Shown one piece after another: positions 42,940 to 53,788 of a DNA stretch of 64,000 nt; position 1 is the first letter of the stretch; the number at the start of each line of letters is the position of its first letter. The stretch is from Neolentinus lepideus HHB14362 ss-1 (lineage: Eukaryota; Basidiomycota; Agaricomycetes; Gloeophyllales; Gloeophyllaceae). Under the pieces are notes generated by a model. That model was given only the letters and a program-made list of their open reading frames with translations. It was not told the DNA's origin and searched no databases. The stretch spans positions 73,555 to 137,554 of the forward strand of contig KV425623.1 of the NCBI GenBank assembly GCA_001632425.1, in the 5' to 3' direction. A program made the position numbers and the translations under genes.

Positions 42940-43262
42940 TTACAAGTACATTGCGATCTCACTCTTGCTCGGTGCTTCGACATCCAGGAACTCCGGATCA
43001 AGATAGACCTTTGAAGCCTCCAAGTCGACGAATATCAAGCGCTCCATACGTTGGCTCTATGCAGTCTTGTTTCCCAATTTTACCTGAGGCGACAGTTCCT
43101 GCAATGGCTTCATCCAGTATTGGATAATATTTTTTGAGCACCTGCTTCTTGGGGCAATTTCTATCACACTCTACCAATCGCTTGTAAGGCTTTAGTGAGC
43201 GACCCACTTTGAAGTAGAGGATGTCGAGCAAATCTCTACGATCTCGTACGCATGTAGATGTC
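42940..43262 (-). pseudogene. broken second T5orf172 domain copy
   Basis: Seen: three minus-strand frames together read YEIVEI, then LDILYFKVGRSLKPYKRLVE and CDRNCPKKQVLKKYYPILDE, then QRMERLIFVDLEASKVYLDP followed by EFLDVEAPSKSEIAMYL. This parallels the intact gene at 40.6-42.2 kb (LVYLKVGRAVNLVKRLDQW ... EQVLRGYYPDQND ... HRLERLVHLELEDLAEGMVY). At least two frameshifts, and no upstream zinc-finger part. Either a partial duplicate or a decayed paralogue; it lies about 750 nt upstream of the intact gene. Confidence 0.6.
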
Positions 43263-43520
43263 CGTGAGTGGGTCCTTCATCTGCTTCGTCACGCGATCCT
43301 GGCCCTCTACGGTAATTTTATTCATTTCACACTCCTCAAAGTGTCTGACGGTATTTTCTCACTTTTATATTCGATGAGGCCACCACAGTTGAGGCTGTGC
43401 AGCTCGCGCGATTACCACGAGGCAGCCTTTACCTATTTTGGTGCCGTGTTCTTGACGGCATCCGCCACTTCCAATACGAACTTCAGCCACCTCTCCGCCT
43501 CCTCGGCGCCAAATATTGCT

Positions 43521-43940
43521 ATGTTCCACAGACGGGTTCCTTTACTCATTGCCTTTGTTCTTCTTCTCTTTGCGCTTCATCGCCTGATACCCAGACGTCC
43601 CCCTTTGTCGGCACCGAGCGCTACCCAAACCGTCACGATCGAGGGCCGCTGGAAAGACACCAGAGCATCACTAGGACTCCTGCCCCTCCAAGACAAAGTC
43701 GTCTTTGAAATCACTCCTCCAATATTCCATAGCCGGGTAGTATCACGCATCGAGCTGCGACGGCGCACCTCTTCCGCGGAACAGCAAGAAGAACCAGAGC
43801 TGCACTTCACAGAGGACGCGCTGGAGGAGCCGAAGGTCTCTCTGCACGAGCTGGGCAAATCTTTCAGAGCGATTACTTTGGCTGAGAAGGCGAGTGCCTC
43901 GACCGCTTCAAGTCAAGGTCGGAAGAAGGGAACGGGTTAA
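43521..43940 (+). CDS. short single-pass membrane protein, unknown
   Basis: Seen: an open frame continuing from 43221. The likely start is ATG 43521 because it directly opens a membrane anchor (MFHRRVPLLIAFVLLLFALH). Then comes a Pro-rich linker (RLIPRRPPLSAPSATQ) and about 90 soluble residues with acidic and Ser-rich parts, ending SSQGRKKGTG, TAA 43938-43940. About 139 residues, type II orientation inferred from the basic residues before the helix. No family recognised. The upstream part (43221-43520) overlaps the broken T5orf172 copy and is probably not coding. Confidence 0.45.
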   Translation: MFHRRVPLLIAFVLLLFALHRLIPRRPPLSAPSATQTVTIEGRWKDTRASLGLLPLQDKVVFEITPPIFHSRVVSRIELRRRTSSAEQQEEPELHFTEDALEEPKVSLHELGKSFRAITLAEKASASTASSQGRKKGTG

Positions 43941-44345
43941 GCGCCAAACTATCGGTTTCGACCGCCAACGAGCTTTTCGTCCAAATCCCACCCAATGAAT
44001 CTTAGCTGGAATCGTCAGGCAACGGAAAACACTCGGCTCAAGTCAATGGAACTCAGTCTCGGACAATCAACCAAAAAAAGTCAAGCAAGGGCCGTTTCCA
44101 CGCACAAATCAAGATATGCGCGACTATCACTACACATCTGTACTATCAGCACTCGCGGAGAACGATGCCATCTCTTGTATCCTGTATCCTGCCTTGTACT
44201 ATCTCTCTGAATTCAATGTAACGAAACACTGCATATTAATCGACACCCTATTCATAAAGGCATAATATCATGAAATATCATAACATGAAGCAGGCTCTCG
44301 TTCCGGGTGTAGGGCTGTGTTGGCGTGCGGACATAGCATTATCAA

Positions 44346-46581
44346 TCACTCCTCCCCGGCCTTGTTCTCCCCCTCATCACCATTCTTACCCTTCTTCCAG
44401 GTGACGAACTCGTCGAGCATCGTCGGCCAGGCCTGCAGCGTTCCTGGCATTCAGAACTATACGAGGGTACATAAGCGAAAAGCATGCTCACCCCGTCAGC
44501 TTCATAGTTGTCCAGATTCGGACTGACAGTTTCGCAGAATTCCAGAGTCTGCAAACACCAGAGTGAATACTAAAAATAAACTCTCGCCGCGAACGGCGCA
44601 CCATATTCCACAAATCTTTATTTACACCCTTGAACGTCCCCTTGGCCTGCAATCATGTTATTCTTCACAAGCAGTCATAGAAGATATTTCGACCTACGTT
44701 GATGAAGTCGAGGATCTCCGCCGTAATCGGATATTTGGGAACGACCAACACAGACCAAAACGCAGTCGCCGTCTAGTAAGGAGATTCGTGAGCACAGAGA
44801 GTATTCTCCCGGGAAGATCCTCTTGCCTCCATATCAATATTCCTTGACCCCCTGCACAGCACAAACTCGTTCAGTATCCCAAGCAAATCGGGATGAACCT
44901 GACTCACTCGGTCTTAGCCAACCCAAAGCAGAACTGATACAGCTCCAAAAAGGCCCTCTCTTTCATGAAGGTATAGCGAAAATACCGATCGCGGTCGTAC
45001 GGGCCATCGTTTTCGGTCGGAACAGCTTTGGTCGCCTTCTTCGACGGCGGAGTCGAAAACCGCTGCATGGGCGGCTTACCAAGGATGAGCAGGTCCTCGA
45101 GGTCTTGTAATGCAAGAGCAAGCGTTTTGAGCGAAGATATTCTGCATTCCATTCCATTAATTCACCGGCATAGTAGGAGTAGCCACAATTCGCTTACCTC
45201 AAATCCTCCATCCCCTTCACCCACTCCTCCTTCCGAATCTTTGCCATCTCCTTCGTCCCGAGTTGCCATGCCAGAATCAAGGGTTGCGCGCCCTCCATCG
45301 GCACACCAGCCTCCGTGCAAAGTGTCTCGAGGCCCTCGGGGCCGATCACGTCCGGCTCCTCCACGTCAGCAAACCTGGCGAACAGTTTCAAGGCACCTGC
45401 GGCACTGTAGGGTGCTCCATCGGATATTTCGGATGAGGCGGGCTTGATATTCTTAGCAGTTGATGATTTGACGGACATCGGAAGTTTCTTGGGACAGTGT
45501 TAGCGGACACGTAATGTCCGAAATGGTCAAGGAGAGTGAGAGGGAGGGGTACACACCTTGGATTTTCTGGAACCCTCATCTTCACTGTGGTAGATAGTAC
45601 GATTAGGAACGCAGCACACGATGGAGGACAAACGCATGCCCTGGACGCGTCAGGGAAGACGAGAAGCGAAGCCAAAAAGAACAACTGCAGTGAGGCCACC
45701 GAGACTAATGACCCTTGTCTTGCGGAGCAGGGGAAATTGGAGTACCGAGACAATGCAACAATCGGACTCACCCAGCGACAGCAGCACTGGTCGGCGCCTG
45801 CTGGAAGGAAGTCAGACTGGCGAGAAAAGCGGTGCAGCGAAATATGATATTCACGTCATGTGTGCTATTTTTGGAAGCAGAATTTCGAGTTGTGGCAAAT
45901 TTGTGGAAGGGCGTAAGTAGAACTTAGTGGTATGGAGTAAACGGGGAGGAAACGTACCCGGCCTTGGTCTTTGATTTGGACTTCGTTGCTCGCGCCGGTT
46001 TGGCGGCAGTTGTTACTTCCTTCTCCTGCTTCTCCTGACATCGCGAACGAAAATGTCTGGAAGGGGAGTGAACATTGAAGGCAGGGAACTCACAGTTGCA
46101 TCCCTGCATACACCGAGGTAAACTGTCTAATCCGTAAGTCTCCTTTCAAGACGGAGAACATACTCTGCTGGTGCCTTGGTGGCACTCGCTTTCGTAGCTT
46201 TCGCCTTCGAAGGGGTGGCTGTAGAATCCGTTGGCCTAGTCTTCTTGGGCAGGGGCACATCCTATTGTATCAGCCAAAGAAACAGAGCCCATGCCACAGT
46301 CTCTCGAGATAAACGCGATAGTATGTACCGTGTGCACGCACCTCCGCGATGTCCGACGCAGCATCGTTCGCCGACTTTGATGGCACACTTTTCGCTGGAG
46401 ACAATTTGCGGCTGAATGAAGTTCCCTTCGCGGCCGTAGCCCGTGTTGAACTGCGAGTAGCTCGAGTCGAACTAGGAGCAGCAGTTTCCTCAGCAGTACT
46501 GTCTGCCTCCGTCCTCTTGCGCTACGCGTTGTCAGCTTCTGTGTGCTTTACAGGTATACGTAAACGTACCTTTTGTGGCAT
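44346..46581 (-). CDS. Dcn1-like cullin neddylation factor with basic N-terminal extension
   Basis: Seen: C-terminal exons are clear. YSAAGALKLFARFADVEEPD, VIGPEGLETLCTEAGVPMEG and AWQLGTKEMAKIRKEEW (EF-hand-like part), LYQFCFGLAKTEGSRNIDME across an intron, ASAVFWSVLVVPKYPITAEI, TLEFCETVSPNLDNYEADG joined to AWPTMLDEFVTWKKGKNGDE, TGA at 44346-44348. These are the cullin-binding (PONY) residues of Dcn1/DCUN1D. Upstream exons back to ATG 46581 (MPQK, then RKRTEADSTAEETAAPSSTR, DVPLPKKTRPTDSTATPSKA, EKQEKEVTTAAKPARATKSK) are in frame with good splice sites and encode a Lys/Ser/Thr/Ala-rich extension. Known: Dcn1 is the scaffold E3 that helps load Nedd8 on cullins. The shorter start at 45478 (MSVKSSTAKNIKP) is possible; the usual UBA domain is not seen. 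Confidence 0.8.
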
Positions 46582-46717
46582 TTTGGATGCTTGAAAGTGC
46601 AAGTCGTATGGAGTCTAAGGATGTGGCAGAGCACACAATGGCGCAAGAGTCCAAACAGCCTGATCGGAATTTCCCGACACGAGACGCGCAGTGTCTAAAG
46701 ATAGCCTCTTGAAGTTC

Positions 46718-47662
46718 TCATCGACAGCCGCGACAATTAACTATCGACCACTGCTTGAAGGGACTCGTGGCTTCGTTCTGGAAAGTATCGCATATGTTAT
46801 CTTGGCCTTCAAGCATAAACTCGCGCTCGTCTCGATCAGCTGCGACTTGCTCGGTCCTGATGTTCTTCGCCGGCTCGGAGACTCCGAATAGCACTGGCAG
46901 CACTCCTGGAGAAAGAAGCCTTGAAACCCGATCCAAAATGAATACATCTGTGACTTGATCCATATAACTAAACTTGCCGCTTTTGCCGAGTATTCTCGTG
47001 CTCAGCGCGCGCTGTGCCTGCATGCTCGAGGATGGTCAGCAACAGCGCGCTTGGACCGGCAGGGATACTGCTTGCGTGCACCGCATTTCTCGGGGGAGAT
47101 TCTCGTCTTGTCTGCCTCGTCGGGTCACAGCAGAACAATAGGCGTTCTAAGACACTCGTCCAAACAGTGGCGGTACGTAGACTTGATCTTTATCCGGAAA
47201 TATATCATCCAGATAAGGTGAATTTCTGCATTGCCTCTCCGTGGAGAAGAACTCAGAAACAACTATCGTGTTGCAGCCAGCTGTAAGGCAGACCTGGTAC
47301 TACTGAGGCTGTCTGTTTTGTCTTCCAGGCGCTCCTTTGCACGAGCGTGACAAAGGCCTAATCTAGTCAACAGACAGGTCCTTGGTGCTTCGGAACCCTT
47401 GTACCAATATTCAAGATGAACGGACTTCTTCCGGAGTCGCCTAAAATAACTTGGATTCAATCTCTTGACTGCTCTTTTGTTCAGTGCGCTCACCACGCTT
47501 GGCTGCGGCACCCTCCGGGTCACCCACCTTGACACACTGCCGAACTCCGAATTTCCTTGTGCATGATTGCAACGCTGACCTGAATAATAGACCTTGTCCT
47601 CGATGGTACTTACTCGCCTCCGGGTGCACTTTCTCCAGTACTCCGTTGACCCATTTCGCCAT
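46718..47662 (-). CDS. possible small hypothetical gene
   Basis: A minus-strand ATG at 47662 opens MAKWVNGVLEKVHPEAS before a GTAAGT donor. Further down, frames at 47380-47270 (HARAKERLEDKTDSLSSTRS) and 47023-46718 (GKSGKFSYMDQVTDVFILDR, VSRLLSPGVLPVLFGVSEPA) are coding-like. I could not connect them with confidence and recognise no family. It may be two genes or decayed. Confidence 0.25.
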
Positions 47663-47807
47663 CGTATTCCGAATATCTGTATATTCTGCTCAATGGAGGT
47701 GCCTTAACCGCTTCATAGCGTCCTTAGTGTGGAGCAGAGGTGCTGTATGCAGTAGAGTCAGGTTTTGTTCTCGCCATTTGGCCTGATGCACAGCCCTCTC
47801 CCAACAG

Positions 47808-47815
47808 TATAAAAG
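47808..47815 (+). promoter_or_regulatory. TATA box of the small secreted cysteine-rich gene
   Basis: TATAAAAG about 70 nt upstream of ATG 47886; the leader between is C/A-rich without another ATG. Confidence 0.65.
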
Positions 47816-47885
47816 ACCGTTTCTATCTACTTCTGACCACCAGTGAATCCATTTCACAAACACTTCGCTACTCAACTAAATCAAG

Positions 47886-48302
47886 ATGTACTTCTCTCGT
47901 ATCGTCACCGCGATTGTCGCCGTTGCCGTCCTGGCTGTCGGCGCGAACGCTCAATGTTGCATGGATGCTGCGTGAGTCGATTGATACACTCGAATTCGAG
48001 CAGAGGACTGGTGCTGACTGCGGGCTAAATACGATAGAGGGCAATACGAGTGCGCGGGAGACGGTACTGGCACTTGCTGCCTTCCTTACCATAGGTGAGT
48101 AGAACGAGGATATCGTGTTTTGAGCGTTGACTGATGTGTCGCTACTCTAGCTACTGCCAGCCGTAAGTGCTGCGTGTGTAATGAGCTGATTGAACCTGGA
48201 TTCTGATCTAGCATATTTTTTGCTTCGATCATTTAGCTGCCCGTAAGAAATCCATCTCATTATCCGCAATGGAGATTGCTAATCGTCATTCGCAGCTGCT
48301 AA
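47886..48302 (+). CDS. small secreted cysteine-rich protein built from microexons
   Basis: Seen: five exons, 47886-47971, 48038-48094, 48151-48162 (12 nt), 48237-48242 (6 nt) and 48296-48302 (7 nt including the stop), with phase-2 junctions throughout, giving 55 residues. Exon 1 is a signal peptide (MYFSRIVTAIVAVAVLAVGA, cleavage near NAQ). The predicted mature part begins QCCMDAAGQYECAGDGTGTC and continues with CLPYHSYCQPCPC: about 33 residues with eight cysteines, two of them as CC pairs. Known: such small Cys-rich secreted proteins are common in fungal secretomes. No family is recognised and no function is claimed. The two microexons and last exon each restore a Cys-containing codon in frame, which supports the model, but RNA evidence would be needed to confirm 6- and 12-nt exons. 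Confidence 0.6.
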
Positions 48303-48914
48303 ATGGTTTCCTTGAAAACATCGACCATACCGTGGTCATTTGTTGTACCATGCCTAAGTATGGAATGCATTGTGCGTTGCCGTTCTGTTCTGTTGTATCC
48401 CGAATGCACTCTTCATCACAAGGACATGTATCTCCTACTCAATAAGCAGCGGCAACTGCGGGCGGGGGAGGATGTACCTTATAACTGGGAATGTCCCTGC
48501 TCCTCGTCCGTAAACAAGAGAGAAACAAATCGCCCTCGATGATATCTCAGGACTCTCGGATCATGAGAGTGACTAGACAGGCCACCTGCTACATAATGAG
48601 GAGATACAAGTAACACGAATAATACGTAGACTCTGAAATACAGAATCTGTATATGAGAGAAACGATAATAAGACAGGGGGAGAGATTTGGTTATACAGCT
48701 TGTATCAGATCTAGGAAGCAAATTTTCCAGACCGTTTATTAATAAACAATAAATATCGTTTTATTGAGAGAAATAGTGTTGTACCCTGAATAAAGTTAGC
48801 TGACACGCTGCTGGCCCAGATTATTTTTTGTCCTGCTGGGCCTGGAAAACGTACAGCGGAAGATCCTTAGCACCCATGACCGATGCCAGAAGGCTATGAC
48901 CGGAAACCTCCAGG
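48303..48914. other. intergenic
   Basis: 3' flank of the cysteine-rich gene, then an AT-rich stretch at 48720-48800. No gene. Confidence 0.4.
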
Positions 48915-50730
48915 CCTTACCACCGAGCAGCACATACCGTTGACCAGGCTAGTGATCTCAACCGCCTTAGCAAACTTGAACTCATCGTGGCGTCAGGTTC
49001 TCTGACAGCTTCCAACCGCTCAAGGGCATAAACTGTGAATAAATCGATACAGGAGACAGGTAGTACGTACTTACCAATGATATTTTGCTTAAGTTGAGGC
49101 AGCGGTGTGGAAACGAACACAGTCGACAGAGCCTGTACGAATACAGGATCACAGCACATCACTTGTGCATGTTTACATAATGGCATACCGGTGGCGACAG
49201 CCATGTCCATAAGTTACATGTAGCCTAAATGGTGGAAGAGATCTCCACCTCCCGACGAATTGTAAGTTCATACTGCCTTGTTGGGACAGCCAGGGCACCC
49301 GCTGCCTGCCTCATCCCCTCCATGCGTAATAGAAGTCTTGACACAACAAGGCTTGTCATAGACCAGACAAAGCTTGTGAGGCAAAAAATAAGACTTTCAG
49401 ATATGAATCATGCAAGTCTGATATACTCACAATGGCATAACTAGGGAGTAGTCGCCCTGTTATATGGGATCAATTGTCGAGGTTTTAATAACAACACATA
49501 ATGACGTACATTAGGTATGCTGCTTATTATGCTCAACATGATCCGGAAACCTGCACATATATTCATGTCACATTTGAGATAGTGAGGTTGGAATCTTACC
49601 GAATAGAGCCTAAGATGATGTCAAATATTGTGATCCTCACAGAAAGGGAAGTCACTGATACTCACAACAAAGTAGACCAGGCCATCACGGTAGAGGCTAG
49701 AAACTAGTTGACTTTGAATACGGCGGGGTCGGTCCGCAGCATTCAAAAATGTTGCCATGACTATGTAGATATCAAATGCTACCTAGTGTTTTGGATCACA
49801 ACTTCCGACAGTGAGAATGCAGTGGAAAGAGAGCATACCTGTGAGGCCCATATTGCTGGAAGGAATCTAGGTCGTTTTGTAACTATGCATGTGTGGTAGA
49901 GCTGGGGCTCATAAATGACCACATCTGCAGATTAACAGCATGAGCTATCTAATGAAATAGTGTAAATAAAGTAGAGCTTACCTACAACATCTATGGCAGT
50001 CACAATTCCAAAGCCAAAGGTTGCAGTATATGTTACAATGAAGCCGATGAGGAGTGTCTTTAGAATATGTCTCCTACAATCCCACAACATGTAGACTCTT
50101 GTTACAATTATCACTATAGGTAGCCTAGTCAGCTCAGCCATTGTAAGATAGTAGCACTAACAATCAGCTGTTCCTGTGTATAGCAAGGAATAGCATATCA
50201 TGAATGCTGCCCATATTCCGCAACTGTTGAATCCCGGGTGAAATTACTTTTTTTATTTGAAGCTGACTGGCACTTACAACTAGGAAACAAGTGACATCAG
50301 AATGACCATTTCGGGGAGTACTGGACTTACTTTATCGGAGAGATTATGTGCAAACCCACTGGTCACTGATGTTGAAGGGAGTAATCAGACTACAGCACAC
50401 TAACAAAAAACAGATATCAGAACATGCTTACCATGTGTCGATAGTATGATAGCTCCAAGCACCCCGTAGCGGATCACACAAAAAGCCGACTTCCACTTCG
50501 TAGTGGATTGCCAGATTAGTCGTATCTCCGCGTTCAATGTGAGGAGGTAATCCCATAAAAGTACGACTAAACCAATGACTGGAAGCAGGTCAATTCACGG
50601 GATAATCAGCTTGCAAGACTTCGACCGCACGTGTTACATATTTTGTTCCCATAAGCGCACCGTACGGCATTTCTAGCTCTGCTACCCCGGCTTGAATGAT
50701 GCCCTGAAGGGTAGTGTTTGGCTCAGCCAT
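48915..50730 (-). CDS. DUF6533-type multi-pass membrane protein (second of two)
   Basis: Seen: ATG 50730 begins MAEPNTTLQGIIQAGVAELE. An exon around 50560-50440 encodes GLVVLLWDYLLTLNAEIRLI followed by WQSTTKWKSAFCVIRYGVLG, the DUF6533 signature (D-Y-L-L-T-L-x-x-E-I-x-x-I-W ... R-Y). An exon at about 50141-49990 encodes RLPIVIIVTRVYMLWDCRRH followed by ILKTLLIGFIVTYTATFGFG, two membrane segments. A downstream exon near 49210-48915 (DMAVATGMPLCKHAQVMCCD ...) is only tentatively linked. As with the copy at 35-36.9 kb, exons are short and AT-rich. The donor after the first exon is not canonical-looking, so the first junction and the 3' end are approximate. Confidence 0.6.
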
Positions 50731-51659
50731 CGTGTCAATGCATGAGCGGGTGGAGAAGTATGTATGAGAGAGGATGCCAACTCGACCTTATATGAAGTGT
50801 AGTTAATTCCAGTGGTGGCTCATAGCTTCCGGTTTGATAGTGGCTCTGGTAGAAGCTTTTCACGCCGCACATCGAGCACTTCCAAAACTCTGGAACCCCG
50901 CAGCCATCCATCTCATTCCAGGGCTTTGATCATGTCCCGTGGGCATTTCGCATCGTCCTTCTCGATCACAAATGGTGAACAGCGCTCAAGGAAGGCACAG
51001 GTAGTATCAGATTGCCTCAGATGACGAGTGAATGATATGGGCTGTGTATGCTGAATCAGCCTTTGAGACATATAGAGCGGAGCGTAACGGTTGCAGAACC
51101 TGAATATCATCATTCTTCTCGATCGCCATCGGCAGTGAAGAACATTTGATATTTCAGTTGTAAGCATGATGGAGGTGTTATCACATTGCCTAGACTGAAG
51201 AGTAAACCATATGTCAATCAGCCCCTGAAGAGTCTGAATCATCTAGTGCGAATTAGTTAAGGAACATGCCTGATTACGGTCAACACCGATTGCCTGCAAC
51301 AGGCGGCGGGCAGTATGGATAGCGAGGACAGTCTTGAGGCAGCGCTTCCTTTGAAATGAGGTACCTCAAATATCTTAGAAAGGTGTTCGCCCGTATATCA
51401 GGCCAAATTGAACGATCTTCAATGTCATGTTCTCTTCATGAACCTTCGGATTCTCACGATAAAAGTTCATTATTACTAAAAGGCAACTAGCATGACTGAC
51501 CGCCAACTATGGGCAAAACGTGTGACTCTGTCCGGTGTAAATACTTGCAATATAGCATACGAGTGATCGACCACATCATCACAACAAAAAGGATACCAAA
51601 CATAAACAATAAGCAAAGAGTCCAAAGCCGCACGCGGCATGACCATTGTTACCCTCGAT
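50731..51659. other. intergenic
   Basis: A minus frame of 109 codons (50913-51242) and smaller frames without motifs. No gene supported between the DUF6533 promoter and the transporter 3' end. Confidence 0.4.
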
Positions 51660-53788
51660 TCAGACAGACTTCCCGTTCTGGGTCAACTCGAGCTTGCTTT
51701 CCTTGATACCCCAGTCCTCGTCAACCGATGTGTGCAATGGGAGTGATTTCATCCCGAGACTTATAATCAAGCCAGCACCCGAAAATCCTATAGCCGCATA
51801 CCAAATATGACGGAGACTCTCTCCAAAAGCCACACGGACTTGCTCTTTCAGCGGTTCTTCTAGGTCCCTGATAAGAGGAATAATCGAGTACGCGATGGCA
51901 GTTCCTCCAGGAAACTGCGTCTGGAATTCGACGGGGAGTCGTTTGACCAACCCGTTCTGGAGGATAGTGCCCCCTATTGTAACTCCCCACACCTAGCACA
52001 CAATTGGTCACACTTGTACAGAGAGTCAACAACTGAGCATACCTGAGCAAAATTTCTAAAGAATGTGAAGAATGCGAGGGCATGCGCATTTGAGGATACG
52101 GGCAAGGGCGCTAAGACAGGGAAGTACGTTGTACTTGTCAGGATGCCTAAGCCGGCACTGGCTACTGCCTGGAATCCAATAGAATGGCTCCGGGGTGTAT
52201 CTGCATGCACAGTGCTGAGTAGCCCTGCACCGATGATAGCCAGTATCCACGCCAGATAGATCTGAGGACAGTATTTCTTCGACGCCGCTACAGTTGCGCC
52301 TGCAATAATTCCGCTGGGAGCAATAATGCATGCGATAGTCAATGTGTCAACACCGGACCTGATAGGCGACGCATCCTTGCAGGACTGGTAGTAGGTCGGG
52401 AGATAATCTATAGCAGATATGACAATCAAAGGAGTATCAAGTGTAATTGCCACTTACACACGAGGTCCAACATCATGACGGGCATTAAGAATGTTTGAGC
52501 ATACCCACTTATGCCGGTTCTAGATGCCATGAGATTGAAAGGAACCTGTACAGACGTAAGCTTTGGAAGGGAGTCGCTAACAACGCTTACAATTGGATGA
52601 TCCGGAATTTTAGCTTCATAGATCACAAAAGCCACTAAGCCCAGTAATCCTAAGATTAACGGAACAAGGACATTTGCGGAACCCCAAGAATACTGGATCC
52701 CGCCCCAGGTCAAAGCAATAACGACAGCAGTTGTGGATGCGATGACCATGATATTTCCACTGTTCTAAGAGTTAGAACCAAGACGAGAGGCTTAAACGGA
52801 ATTACATACATCCAGTCCATCCGTCGAAGCTTCTCCCTGAATGTCCCGGGAGGTGTACGAAGCTGCAAGAACACCATCACAAGCAGAGCTGCGAAACCAC
52901 AGATAGGAATGTTGAGGTCTCCATGTGATGTTATCAGCCGACATGGCGCCCACTGTTATGGAAACGACTCACAGAATAACCACCTCCACTTGCCGTGTTC
53001 AGCAAGCGCCCCGCCAACAATGGGCCCAATGGCACTGGCTGTGGACCAGGCACTACAGCGTAATTGAAGTAGGACATATTGAGGCAAGTGATTATGGACT
53101 TACATTCCAATCAAACCGTTGAATATACCACGCTCGCGTAAGGGAACCAAGTCGGATAAGATGATTTGTACGAGAGATGCAATCCCACCGCCGCCCAGAC
53201 CCTGGACAGCTTCGAACGGGGTTAGCATCCATGGCAATAACAACACAAACACAGACTTACTTCTTCCAGCGATCAGGAAATTCATGCTCTTCGCTGCACC
53301 GCAAAGTGCACTACCAAGCGCAAAGATAACGAGTGAGGCAAGCATGATGACTTTTCTGCCGAAGATCTATGTTGTCAATGCGTAAGTACATACACGACCG
53401 CAACCGACTAGACGGTTCGGCGAACCTGAGCCAGGCTCCCGCTAAGGGGAAGGAACGCAGTCGATGCAAGCGCATAAGCGGAACCGACCCAGATAAATTC
53501 CTTGCCATGAAGGTCATCAACGATGGTAGGCAGAGCTGTCGATACGGCAACCTAATATGAAGCACATCAGGTCATCTCGGAGCAAGATACAGAAAAGAAT
53601 CATACCAGCTCAAGGGCAGCGATGAACATAGAGCACGCAATGGAAAGAATGACAACCCAGAATCGCCAACCGCGCTTCTTAGCAGGTTCCTCGACAGCAC
53701 GACCGGCAGTGGGGCTTGGGGAGCGGTTGTTTAGGCTAGCAAGTTGGATCCCCTCTGGCGCATTGTCCTTGAGGCGTACAGTGGACAT
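51660..53788 (-). CDS. MFS transporter, drug:H+ antiporter (DHA2-like, 14 TM)
   Basis: Seen: ATG 53788 (MSTVRLKDNAPEGIQLASLN), a hydrophilic N-terminus, then membrane segments starting FWVVILSIACSMFIAALELV. A short exon has TALPTIVDDLHGKEFIWVGS and AYALASTAFLPLSGSLAQ. Next are IFGRKVIMLASLVIFALGSA, AVQGLGGGGIASLVQIILSD with LVPLRERGIFNGLIG (DHA motif C-like region), AIGPIVGGALAEHGKWRWLF and YLNIPICGFAALLVMVFL. The C-terminal half has VLVPLILGLLGLVAFVIYEA, PIRSGVDTLTIACIIAPSGI, FQAVASAGLGILTSTTYFPV, FRNFAQVWGVTIGGTILQNG, ending at 51660. The G-R-K, W-R-W-x-F-x-x-N-x-P and G-G-G-G-I motifs place it in the DHA2 group of fungal multidrug exporters; the substrate is unknown. About ten exons, frame intact. 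Confidence 0.92.
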
